NCBI GenBank assembly: GCA_016235665.1
Contig: JACRJI010000008.1
Coordinates: 62,001 to 126,000, forward strand
DNA from: a candidate division TA06 bacterium
GTDB lineage: Bacteria; Edwardsbacteria; AC1; EtOH8
Direction: 5' to 3'
Length of the DNA: 64,000 nt
This document shows, piece by piece, positions 1-9,482 of the stretch (positions within the stretch are counted from its first letter, which is position 1; every line of letters begins with the position of its first letter). Position numbers and translations under genes: made by a program. The notes beneath the pieces are model-generated. The model saw nothing but the letters and a program-made list of their open reading frames with translations, was not told the DNA's origin and searched no databases.

Positions 1-2397
1 TCCGGCCAGAACTTCAACCAGGTCTCGCTGTGGTTCATAGAGGGCCTGGCCGAATACGAGTCCCGGGGCTGGGACCCGGAATCCGAGATGATCATCAAGG
101 ATCTGGCCATCAACCAGCGCCTGATCCCCATCAACGAACTGGACAACTACGGCGGCAGCTACCTTGTCTACAAGGAAGGCCAGGCAGTGATGAGATACAT
201 CGCCCGGCATTACGGCCAGGCCAAGGTGGGCGAGCTGCTTCATTTGGTGCGGGCCAACCGCAATGTGGACAAGGCCTGCCAGATGGTGCTGGGCCAGGGG
301 GTGGAAAAACTTTCCGAGGACTGGGTCAAGTCGGTCAAAAAGGAATACTGGCCTTATCTGGCCGAAAAGAAGGAGGCCTCCGACATCGGCAAACAGCTGA
401 CCGAACACGATAAGAACGAATCCTACTTCAATCTCAGCCCGGTCCTGTCGCCCCGGGGCGACAAGATAGCATACATATCCGATCAGGGAGGCTATTCCGG
501 GATCTACGTGATATCCAGCATCGACGGCCGGAAGATCAGCCACCTGGTCAAAGGGGAGAAGAACTCTCTGTTTGAAGCCATGCACCTGGCCTGGTTCCGG
601 GGTGGTCTGTCCTGGTCGCCGGAGGGCAATCGTTTGGTGTTCGCCGCCAAATCCACCACCGGGGACAGGCTGTATATCGTCGATGCCGGCAACGGCAAAC
701 TGATCAGGAAATACAAATTTGACCTTGATGGGATATATTATCCCTCCTGGTCGCCCACCGATGAGCGGATTGTCTTTTGCGGCCTCAAGAACGGACACGC
801 CGATCTGTACCTGCTGAACAACGTGGACGGCAGCATCAAACAGATCACCAGCGATATCTATGACGACCGGGAACCGGCCTGGGCCCTGGACGGGTCGGCC
901 CTGGTATTTGCCTCGGACAGGCCAATCCCCGGAGATTCGGTTGTTTCCGACAGCCTGCATTTCGGAAGGTACCGGCTGTTCACGGTAAACCCGGATGGAG
1001 AATCCCTGGCCTGCTATACTCCGGATGAACTTTACGCGGTCAGCCCCAGCTGGGGAAAATCCGGAATAATATACAATACCTACCAACAGGGAGTAGCCAA
1101 TATCCTCTATCGGGCCGGCCCGGACAGCGCCTCGGTCCCCCTGACCGACGTTTTGACCGGATGCCTTCAGCCCAGGTGGTCGGTTGAAGGGGACAAGATA
1201 GTTTTTGTCGGATACCATCAGACCGGCTGGAACATATACACCATTAAAAATCCATTGGAAAAGAAACCGGACATTAAGTCCGTGATACCCGATACGACCG
1301 ATACCGATAGTTCCCGAAACAAGCTATGGCAATATCCCAAGACTTTCAGCCTGTCGGCCGGAGACACACTGGCGGATCCGGTTTTGGCCCGGGCAAAATT
1401 CTCCATGGATATGGCCCGGGGCACGGTAGGCTACAATACCCTAAGCGGGCTGGGGGGGCAGGCCCAGATACTGGTCACCGACATCCTGGGAAACCACTTG
1501 TTCTATCTGCAGTCCGATCTGATGGTCGATTTTGAAAATTCCGATTATCAGCTGGCCTACTATTATCTTCCAAAACGCTTCGATTACGGCGTCAGCTATT
1601 ATCAGTATCACAATTATTATCTGGCCCCCAACGACGACATCGTGATCGAAAAGGTCAACGGGGTTCAGGGGATAGTGTCCTATCCCCTGAACCGCTACCA
1701 ACGCTTTGACCTGATGGCCAGCTGGAACCACTATAAGCAGGCCTATTATAATTACTCGTACCCCGAGGCCAGCATGGATGTGATCGTGCCGGGGTTGAGC
1801 TTTGTCCACGACAACACTCTGTGGGGCTACATGGGACCCATCAGCGGCCAGCGGGCCATGCTGGTGACAGAGACCAGCCGGAAAGCTTTCGGCAGCGACC
1901 TGAGCTTTAATACCGGGTACGCCGACATCCGCAATTACTGGAGGATCTCCCGGCGATATCAGGTCGCCCTGAGGCTGATGGGGGGAATGTCCCAGGGTCC
2001 GGACGCCCAGAGGTTTTATCTGGGAGGACCAAATTCCCTGCATGGCTATGATTACGACAAATTCTACGGCACCAAAACGGTTCTGGCCAATTTTGAGATG
2101 AGGTTCCCCCTGATCGACCGTCTGGAGATGGCCTTCCCGCCGCTTTCATTCTACGGGATCAGGGGCGCATTCTTTTTTGACGTGGGAGCGGCCTGGACCG
2201 ACGCCGGATCATTCAGGGCTTTGGAAAGTACCGACCTGGCATTGGTCAAACTTGACGACCTTAAAGCATCCATCGGAACCGGAGGCCGGATCAACCTTTA
2301 TCCCTTCCTGATCCGGGTGGACGTGGCCTGGCCCACCGATCTTTCGGTCATCGCCAGGAACCCGGTGGTCTCTTTTACCCTGGGCAGCGAGTTTTAA
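1..2397 (+). CDS. Peptidase-MA-like / TolB propeller / outer-membrane barrel protein (5' partial)
   Basis: The reading frame is open from base 1, so the N-terminus lies outside the window; 798 residues are visible. The fragment begins with FIEGLAEYES, the Glu-containing helix that follows HExxH in MA-clan (gluzincin) peptidases. A TolB-type WD40-like propeller follows (about residues 140-420; repeats such as SPVLSPRGDKIAYIS and YPSWSPTDERIVF). The C-terminal third is a beta-barrel of the bacterial surface antigen/Omp85 kind, with RFYLGGPNSLHGYDYD resembling the conserved RGY loop, and it ends in SEF with the terminal Phe of outer-membrane proteins. The stop lies 2 nt before rsmD, so the two are probably cotranscribed. 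The peptidase part cannot be judged active because HExxH is outside the window. Inferred to be an envelope protein with its barrel in the outer membrane; substrate unknown. Confidence 0.85.
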   Translation, partial: SGQNFNQVSLWFIEGLAEYESRGWDPESEMIIKDLAINQRLIPINELDNYGGSYLVYKEGQAVMRYIARHYGQAKVGELLHLVRANRNVDKACQMVLGQGVEKLSEDWVKSVKKEYWPYLAEKKEASDIGKQLTEHDKNESYFNLSPVLSPRGDKIAYISDQGGYSGIYVISSIDGRKISHLVKGEKNSLFEAMHLAWFRGGLSWSPEGNRLVFAAKSTTGDRLYIVDAGNGKLIRKYKFDLDGIYYPSWSPTDERIVFCGLKNGHADLYLLNNVDGSIKQITSDIYDDREPAWALDGSALVFASDRPIPGDSVVSDSLHFGRYRLFTVNPDGESLACYTPDELYAVSPSWGKSGIIYNTYQQGVANILYRAGPDSASVPLTDVLTGCLQPRWSVEGDKIVFVGYHQTGWNIYTIKNPLEKKPDIKSVIPDTTDTDSSRNKLWQYPKTFSLSAGDTLADPVLARAKFSMDMARGTVGYNTLSGLGGQAQILVTDILGNHLFYLQSDLMVDFENSDYQLAYYYLPKRFDYGVSYYQYHNYYLAPNDDIVIEKVNGVQGIVSYPLNRYQRFDLMASWNHYKQAYYNYSYPEASMDVIVPGLSFVHDNTLWGYMGPISGQRAMLVTETSRKAFGSDLSFNTGYADIRNYWRISRRYQVALRLMGGMSQGPDAQRFYLGGPNSLHGYDYDKFYGTKTVLANFEMRFPLIDRLEMAFPPLSFYGIRGAFFFDVGAAWTDAGSFRALESTDLALVKLDDLKASIGTGGRINLYPFLIRVDVAWPTDLSVIARNPVVSFTLGSEF

Positions 2398-2399
2398 AT

Positions 2400-2969
2400 A
2401 TGCTTAAGATCATCGCCGGAGAATACCGGGGCCGGATATTGAAAACCCCGGAAGGGAAACAGGTCCGTCCTTCCAGCGGCTTGTTGCGGGGCGTGATATT
2501 CAATGTCCTTGGCGATCTTGTGTCCGGTAAAAATGTGCTGGACATCTACTCCGGCAGCGGGGCCTTGGGAATCGAGGCCTTGTCCCGGGGGGCGGCCATG
2601 GCCACCATGGTGGAGGCCGACCGCTCAACGGCGGGTCTTATCCGCCAGAACCTGGAAATGCTGAAGGCCCAGGATCAAGCCAGGGTGGTCATCCAGGATG
2701 CTCTGGACTTTGTTTCTTCCACCGGCGAAAAATATGACATCGTGCTGGCAGATCCCCCTTATCAGGCCAATGTTTCCTCCCAGATACTGGACATGGTCTC
2801 CAAACACGGCCTGCTGGCCCCCGGCGGGATACTGGTGATTCAGCACCACCGGGCCGAAATGATCGATGCCCAAAATCAGTACCTGGCCTTGTGGAAATGC
2901 AAGAAACACGGCAAAAGCAGCGTGGAGTTTTATACGGTGAATGATGAACGATCTGGCAATACTGAATAG
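2400..2969 (+). CDS. rsmD: 16S rRNA (guanine(966)-N2)-methyltransferase RsmD
   Basis: Predicted to methylate the exocyclic amine of G966 of 16S rRNA using S-adenosylmethionine. The 189-residue length is usual for RsmD. The N-terminus (MLKIIAGEYRGRIL) and RPSSGLLRGVIFNVL match the family, motif I is VLDIYSGSGALGIEALSRGA, and the catalytic motif is DPPY near residue 120. It starts 2 nt after the upstream barrel gene and coaD follows after 31 nt; rsmD-coaD adjacency is common in bacteria. Oddity: the last codons and the stop fall inside a 7-bp tandem repeat (2957-2984), so the C-terminal residues GNTE come from repeat sequence. Confidence 0.95.
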   Translation: MLKIIAGEYRGRILKTPEGKQVRPSSGLLRGVIFNVLGDLVSGKNVLDIYSGSGALGIEALSRGAAMATMVEADRSTAGLIRQNLEMLKAQDQARVVIQDALDFVSSTGEKYDIVLADPPYQANVSSQILDMVSKHGLLAPGGILVIQHHRAEMIDAQNQYLALWKCKKHGKSSVEFYTVNDERSGNTE

Positions 2970-2984
2970 AGAATACTGAATACC
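2957..2984 (+). repeat. Four-copy 7-bp tandem repeat (GAATACT) at the end of rsmD
   Basis: Four consecutive heptamers: CAATACT, GAATAGA, GAATACT, GAATACC. They span the rsmD stop codon and the start of the spacer before coaD. Seven is not a multiple of three, so a gain or loss of one unit would shift the frame at the RsmD C-terminus. Confidence 0.8.
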
Positions 2985-3000
2985 TTACGGAGACCTTAAA

Positions 3001-3501
3001 ATGCTTAAAACCGCCATCTATCCAGGCACTTTCGATCCGGTCACCAACGGGCATATCGACCTGATGGTGAGGGCTTTGAAGATATTCGACAGGCTGATAG
3101 TGGTCGTGGCCGTCAATGACCGCAAGTCCCCGCTGTTCACCCTGGAGGAAAGGGTGGAGCTGCTGAAAAAATGCGCCCCCCGCTCGGCCAAGCTCAAGAT
3201 TACCAGCTTTGACGGACTGTTGGTGGATTATGCCCGGCGCCAGAAGGCTACCGCTCTGGTACGGGGCTTGCGGGCGGTGTCCGACTTTGAATACGAGTTC
3301 CAGATGGCCCTGATGAACCGCAAACTGGACAAGAACATCGAAACCATTTACCTGATGCCCTCGGAACAATATACCTGTCTCAATTCCGGACTGGTCAAGG
3401 AGGTGGCCAGGATGGGGGGCAGGCTGGACGGCCTGGTGCCGGCCTTGGTATCCCAGAAGCTCAAACGGAAATATCAGCTCCTAAAAAAGAACGGATACTA
3501 A
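3001..3501 (+). CDS. coaD: Phosphopantetheine adenylyltransferase
   Basis: Transfers AMP from ATP to 4'-phosphopantetheine to give dephospho-CoA, the penultimate step of coenzyme A synthesis. The 166-residue length is normal. The nucleotidyltransferase motif is intact (YPGTFDPVTNGHIDL, containing the TNGH form of T/HxGH), followed by VNDRKSPLFTLEERVELL and VRGLRAVSDFEYEFQMALMN. The usual ISSTLVR-type C-terminal motif is replaced by LNSGLVKEVA, a mild deviation. A ribosome-binding site (CGGAGA) lies about 9 nt before the ATG. The gene is 3 nt upstream of obgE, consistent with one transcript. Confidence 0.96.
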   Translation: MLKTAIYPGTFDPVTNGHIDLMVRALKIFDRLIVVVAVNDRKSPLFTLEERVELLKKCAPRSAKLKITSFDGLLVDYARRQKATALVRGLRAVSDFEYEFQMALMNRKLDKNIETIYLMPSEQYTCLNSGLVKEVARMGGRLDGLVPALVSQKLKRKYQLLKKNGY

Positions 3502-5088
<1,587 letters not shown>

Positions 5089-5102
<14 letters not shown>

Positions 5103-6204
5103 TGAATTACTGTGGTGGCTAAGGCTCAAAGGCGTTCCCCGGGTGGGGCCGATCAAATACCGGCTGCTGTTGAAGGAATTCGGCAGCCCCCAAAATGTAT
5201 TTGAACAAAGCATTGCCGGCTTGTGCCGGGTGGAAGGGGTGGTTGAAGCCATTGCCGAGGCCATCATTCGTTCCAAGAACGACAATAGTTTCGCAGATAC
5301 CCAGCTGGAACTGGCCCATAAGCACGGCGTCAGCATCATCACCTCCGGCGATCCGGAATTTCCGGAGAACCTGAAATATTTCGGCGACGCCCCGGCCCTG
5401 CTCTATGTCAAAGGTAATTTTGAACCCAGGGACCAAAAGGCCGTGGCGGTGATCGGATCCCGCGATCCCAGCCCCTACGGCCGCAACATTGCCGGCAACC
5501 TGGCGCTGGAACTGGGCAAGGCCGGTTTGACCATAGTCAGCGGGATGGCCCGGGGCATAGACACCTCGGCCCACCTGGGGGCTTTGGCCGCGCCAGCCCG
5601 CACCATCGCGGTGCTGGGCTGCGGGGTGGACATACCATATCCCAAAGAAAACCAAAAACTGCGGGACCGGGTAGCGGCTCAGGGCGCGGTGATCTCGGAA
5701 TTTCCTTTAGGCACCGAACCGGAGCCGGGATTTTTCCCCAGCCGCAACCGTATCATCACCGGGCTTTCCCTGGGAGTAGTGGCGGTGGAGGCCCGGACCG
5801 ACAGCGGTGTCTTCTCCAGCGTGCGCTGGGCTGCCGACCAGGGCCGGGACGTGTTTGCCGTGCCGGGGCCGGTAAATTCGGCCACCAGTCAGGGCACCAA
5901 CCAGCTGATCAAGCAGGGGGCCAAACTGGTCAGTAATGCCAGGGACATTCTGGAAGAACTGAAACTGGAACAAAGAACTTCCACTAAGGCACAGGTCAAT
6001 AAAAGCACACAGGCTACACCCGCTCCGAAACTGGATGAGACCGAGGAAAAACTTTATAACACTCTCACGCCTGAACCAACGCACATCGATGACCTGCCTG
6101 GGATGGCTAATTTAAGCAGTCCGGAACTTATAAAAATCCTCTTATCCCTGGAATTGAAGGGAATGGTAAAGCAGCTGCCGGGCAAGATGTTCATCAGAAC
6201 CTAA
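5089..6204 (+). CDS. dprA: DNA processing protein DprA/Smf
   Basis: Binds incoming single-stranded DNA in natural transformation and loads RecA. The central Rossmann fold is diagnostic: VAVIGSRDPSPYGRNIA, IVSGMARGIDTSAHLGAL, VLGCGVDIPYPKEN, FPSRNRIITGLSLGVVAVEA, and GRDVFAVPGPVNSATSQGTN. An N-terminal HhH/SAM-like segment (VPRVGPIKYRLLLKEFGSPQNVF) and a C-terminal winged-helix-like segment (LDETEEKLYNTLTPEPTHIDDL) give the usual three-part architecture. The ATG at 5089 (or 5092) is chosen over the longer frame from 5002, because the extra N-terminus is only the out-of-frame tail of the HEAT gene. A pilus ATPase, prepilin peptidase and pseudopilin elsewhere in the window are consistent with competence. 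Confidence 0.93.
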
Positions 6205-6220
6205 TATTTTCAGTCAAACC

Positions 6221-6985
6221 ATGGATAAAAAAATCCTTTTTGGCAAATTGACCCTTATCTACGGCATGGCCGGGGCTCTGACCGGATATCTGATCCTGCA
6301 TCCGGCCTCGATGTTCATTCACCAGTATTACCGGACCCAGAACAGAGACCTGACCTTTCTGGTGATGGCTTTTTCCCGGGCTCACCTGCCCATGGCCTTG
6401 TATTTTGTAGTGCTGGGAAGCCTGATAGGGATTCTTTTCGGTATCTATCCCCAGATCATTGCCAGTTTGATGGGCAGGATACAAGTACTTTCCGTTACCG
6501 ATTACCTTACCGGAATCTATAACCGGAGGTATTTGTTTGAAAAACTAGCCGAAGAGTTGAGCCGGTCATCCCGTTATCAGAGGAAGCTGGCGTTGCTGAT
6601 GCTGGATATTGATCATTTCAAAAATTATAACGATAACCACGGACACCAGCTGGGAGATTATCCTTTAAAAGAGCTGGCCCAGCTTTTGACCAGATCCATC
6701 AGGCAGCAGGATTTTGCTGCCCGTTATGGAGGAGAGGAATTCGTGGTGGTGGCCCCGGAGACCGACAAGGAACAGGGGGTTAAATTGGCCGAAAAGATAA
6801 AAACGGCCATTGAAGAATATCCCTTTAAGATGAAGGAGAGCCAGCCCAATGGGCGGATCACTGTCAGCATAGGTGTAGCGGAGTTCCCGGAAGGCGGGAG
6901 CGATGCCGATGAGTTGGTGGGCAAGGCGGATGTGGCCCTGTACCTGGCCAAAGATATGGGCCGGAACAAGGTTGTCGCAGGATAA
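6221..6985 (+). CDS. Membrane diguanylate cyclase (GGDEF domain)
   Basis: Predicted to condense two GTP into cyclic di-GMP. The 254-residue protein has two N-terminal membrane segments (about residues 10-27 and 58-80) with a short periplasmic loop, then a GGDEF domain from about residue 90 (VTDYLTGIYNRRYLFEKLAEEL, MLDIDHFKNYNDNHGHQLGD). The active-site motif is GGEEF at residues 170-174 and an RxxD I-site (RQQD, 161-164) sits exactly five residues upstream, so product inhibition is expected. It lies 16 nt after dprA. No sensor domain beyond the membrane hairpin is seen. It is a plausible c-di-GMP source for the pilus ATPase and for a c-di-GMP-responsive leader, if there is one. Confidence 0.93.
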   Translation: MDKKILFGKLTLIYGMAGALTGYLILHPASMFIHQYYRTQNRDLTFLVMAFSRAHLPMALYFVVLGSLIGILFGIYPQIIASLMGRIQVLSVTDYLTGIYNRRYLFEKLAEELSRSSRYQRKLALLMLDIDHFKNYNDNHGHQLGDYPLKELAQLLTRSIRQQDFAARYGGEEFVVVAPETDKEQGVKLAEKIKTAIEEYPFKMKESQPNGRITVSIGVAEFPEGGSDADELVGKADVALYLAKDMGRNKVVAG

Positions 6986-7001
6986 AAGTCAATTTTAATA
7001 A

Positions 7002-8129
7002 ATGGACCGGATAATGACCAAAGTTTCCCTTGTAAAATGCGATTCTTACGACCCCAGAAATATCCTGGAGGCGGTTATCCGGGCGGTGGATCTGCTGGGA
7101 GGCATCTCGTTCTTCGTCAAGCCCGGCCATAAAGTTCTGCTTAAGCCCAATCTGCTTTCGGCCAAGACCCCGGACCGGGCCATCACTACCCATCCGGCGG
7201 TGGTAGAGACGGTGATCATTCTGGTGAAGGAAGCCGGAGGCATTCCCATAGTGGGCGACAGCCCGGCCGGGGCCTTCAAGAGCCTGGAGGAATTCTGGGA
7301 CACCACCGGGATGCTGGAGGTCTGCCGCAGGCATTCGGTTGAATTGATAAGCCTTGAAAGATCCGGAGTTCATCAGAAAGAACGCAGCGGCAAAAAGTAT
7401 CACATCGCCAGTCCGGTGCTGGACGCCGATGTCATCATCAACCTTCCCAAACTGAAGACCCACGGCCTGACCATGATGACCGGCGCGGTCAAGAACATGT
7501 ACGGGGTGATCCCCGGCCTCAAAAAGTCCATGTACCACAAGCAGGCCCCCAAACCCTGGGATTTTTCCAAACTGGTGGTTGACATCTACGCCCTGGCCAA
7601 ACCGCATTTGACCATCATGGACGCCGTGGTGGGAATGGAGGGGATGGGGCCTTCGGCCGGGAACCCCAGGGATCTGGGCTTCATCATGGCCGGGCAGGAC
7701 GGGGTGGCCATGGACAGCTATGCGGCCCATCTGCTGGGCAAAAAACCGCTGGACATACCCACCACCAGGATCGCCGCACAGCAGAAAGTTGGGACCGCTG
7801 ACCTTAAACAGATCGAAGCTTTGGGCGACCGGATACTTCCGTTGAAAGATTTCACGTGGCCGCCCAACTGGTTCTATTCCCTGATCCCCAACTTTCTGGC
7901 CAAATACGCCGCCCGGCTGTTCTGGGTCCGTCCGGCCATCGACCCCAAGCTGTGCATCAACTGCGGCTATTGCGTGGAGAGCTGTCCGGTCAGCGCTTTG
8001 GCCTCCATAGGCGCCGTGCCCGAGTTCAACTATAAGCTATGCATCAACTGCCTGTGCTGCAGCGAGGTCTGCCCCCGGCACGCCGTTTACCAGAAACGCA
8101 GCCCGGTGGCCAAACTGCTGGGAAGATGA
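7002..8129 (+). CDS. DUF362 protein with two 4Fe-4S clusters
   Basis: A 375-residue cytoplasmic protein. Residues 8-290 form a DUF362 domain (VLLKPNLLSAKTPDRAITTHPAVV, PIVGDSPAG, VINLPKLKTHGLTMMTGAVKNMYG). Residues from about 317 carry a bacterial ferredoxin with two CxxCxxCxxxCP motifs (CINCGYCVESCP and CINCLCCSEVCP). DUF362/ferredoxin fusions are widespread in anaerobes and are thought to be electron-transfer or iron-sulfur proteins, but the substrate is unknown. An in-frame ATG at 7014 (MTKVSLVKC) is an equally good start; no clear Shine-Dalgarno decides. It closes the housekeeping run. Confidence 0.9.
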   Translation: MDRIMTKVSLVKCDSYDPRNILEAVIRAVDLLGGISFFVKPGHKVLLKPNLLSAKTPDRAITTHPAVVETVIILVKEAGGIPIVGDSPAGAFKSLEEFWDTTGMLEVCRRHSVELISLERSGVHQKERSGKKYHIASPVLDADVIINLPKLKTHGLTMMTGAVKNMYGVIPGLKKSMYHKQAPKPWDFSKLVVDIYALAKPHLTIMDAVVGMEGMGPSAGNPRDLGFIMAGQDGVAMDSYAAHLLGKKPLDIPTTRIAAQQKVGTADLKQIEALGDRILPLKDFTWPPNWFYSLIPNFLAKYAARLFWVRPAIDPKLCINCGYCVESCPVSALASIGAVPEFNYKLCINCLCCSEVCPRHAVYQKRSPVAKLLGR

Positions 8130-8139
8130 ACCCAATGGG

Positions 8140-8169
8140 ACGCAGATTTACGCGGATACACGCTGATTA
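8140..8169 (+). repeat. Three-copy 10-bp tandem repeat
   Basis: Three consecutive decamers: ACGCAGATTT, ACGCGGATAC and ACGCTGATTA, starting 11 nt after the DUF362 stop. Short arrays of this kind occur between genes in many bacteria; the function is unknown. Confidence 0.7.
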
Positions 8170-8279
8170 AGTACCAAATGCTTATTCAATCATCTCCAGA
8201 AATTGGTTGGTCACACAGTGCCAACCCCGGTATGTCGCGTTAAAACGATCAGTGAGCATCGCAGTTGATGGCGGAAAAA

Positions 8280-8328
8280 GCTTGTCTGCATGTTTGAGGG
8301 CTTGGCCAAAGCCCGAGTTCAGACAAGC
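8280..8328. repeat. Nested inverted repeat (9-bp outer, 6-bp inner stem)
   Basis: Outer arms GCTTGTCTG (8280-8288) and CAGACAAGC (8320-8328) are perfectly complementary. Inside them GGGCTT (8298-8303) pairs with AAGCCC (8309-8314) around a 5-nt loop. No T-run follows, so it is not a standard intrinsic terminator. Confidence 0.65.
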
Positions 8329-8559
8329 CCGCCGACAACGAGAAGCGCAACGCGGGTTCGCTGAAGCCTTGCCTGTCTGCCGAAGTTTTACGTAGGCAGT
8401 GCGTAAGCGTGGCCCGGAGAGTTTTAAGCGAGCCCACTTCGCCGAAGTAGCTTTTATATTGCAGCCTGCTATGCAGGTTGAATGAGTATTTTCTTTTGGT
8501 AAATCATGCGGTTCATTTCTTTTTCCATAGCAAGTAGATAGTTCAAAATAACAAACCAA

Positions 8560-9453
8560 ATGAAAACCTTCGGTTACATACTTCAATATTGGATGCTGAT
8601 CTCTCTGGGCTGGTGGGTCAATTATTTGTCTGAGAGAGATGCTTTGCATTTTGGCTCCTCTTTGGGGAAACTGGCCCTTGGCCTGGGGGTGCGCCGGAAA
8701 ATAGCCCTGGATAATTTAAAGCAGTCCTTTCCGGATAACAATACTGCAGAAAACCACCGGATAATTTTCAGTCTCTACCAAAATCTGGGAAGGAATTTGG
8801 TGGAGTTGTTGCGATTCAAAAAGGCCAGTTGTCAAGATATCGAAAACATGGTGGACCTCAGGGATACCGAGTACTTTGACCGGGTACTAAAAAACGGCCG
8901 GGGCGGGATACTGGTCAGCAGTCATTACGGGAACTGGGAATTGCTGGCCGCCGCCATCGCCTGCAAGGGATATCCTTTTTCGGTGGTGGTCTATCCCCAG
9001 CACAACAAATATGTGGATGAGATGCTGAATTCGCTGCGCCGGTCAAAGAAGGTCAACATCATATACAAAAAAGACGCTGCCCGGGAAGTGCTGACCGTCT
9101 TGCGGCAAAACCGTTTTGTGGCCATGCTTTCGGACCAGGATGCCGGCAGTGACGGGGTTTTTGTCGATTTCCTGGGCCAAAAAGCCTCCACCACCAAGGG
9201 CCCGGCGGTCTTCGCCCTTAAGACCGGTGCGCCCATCATCACCGGGGCCCTGGTCAGACAGCAGGGTGGAAGGCACACCGGGTATCTCAATCCGCCATTT
9301 TACGCCGATCCCAAAAACGAAAAGCAGACAGAGATCCTGCGCCTGACAAATCTTTTCACTTCCCAATTAGAGGAATTTGTGAGGCGTTATCCCGATCACT
9401 GGTACTGGGTGCACAAAAGATGGAAGACCAAACAACCGGCAGCCTGCATATAA
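8560..9453 (+). CDS. LpxL/HtrB-family lysophospholipid (lipid A-type) acyltransferase
   Basis: A 297-residue inner-membrane acyltransferase that would add a secondary acyl chain to a lipid A precursor or a related glycolipid. The N-terminal hydrophobic anchor (about residues 5-20) is followed by RRKIALDNLKQSFPD, typical of LpxL/LpxM. The catalytic region has SSHYGNWELLAAA near residue 122, where the family HxxxxD/E motif is HYGNWE, then LSDQDAGSDGVFVDFLG and GAPIITGALVRQ, and the closing YPDHWYWVHKRWK signature. It indicates an LPS-type outer membrane. The ATG lacks a visible Shine-Dalgarno. The dGTPase starts 29 nt downstream. Confidence 0.92.
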   Translation: MKTFGYILQYWMLISLGWWVNYLSERDALHFGSSLGKLALGLGVRRKIALDNLKQSFPDNNTAENHRIIFSLYQNLGRNLVELLRFKKASCQDIENMVDLRDTEYFDRVLKNGRGGILVSSHYGNWELLAAAIACKGYPFSVVVYPQHNKYVDEMLNSLRRSKKVNIIYKKDAAREVLTVLRQNRFVAMLSDQDAGSDGVFVDFLGQKASTTKGPAVFALKTGAPIITGALVRQQGGRHTGYLNPPFYADPKNEKQTEILRLTNLFTSQLEEFVRRYPDHWYWVHKRWKTKQPAACI

Positions 9454-9482
9454 AACATCACGGCTTACAGACGAGGGATAAG

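Larger units (their letters stand above)
8130..8559. other. 430-bp gap with repeats and no convincing gene
   Basis: No frame on either strand looks like a known family. The left end has a 10-bp tandem array (8140-8169), the middle a long nested inverted repeat (8280-8328), and a short hairpin CCTGC-TAT-GCAGG lies near 8464-8476. A 155-codon minus-strand frame (8182-8649) crosses the gap but has odd composition and runs into the acyltransferase gene. The stretch may be the eroded remains of an inserted gene or element. No promoter with both boxes was found before the acyltransferase. Confidence 0.5.

Noticed and set aside
1441-2043. Long minus-strand frame inside the first barrel gene, and similar shadow frames elsewhere
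   Set aside because: They lie opposite well-supported genes, have low-complexity composition and no family features.
8182-8649. 155-codon minus-strand frame across the gap
   Set aside because: It runs into the start of the acyltransferase gene, has unusual composition and matches no family I recognise; it is probably read from repeat sequence.
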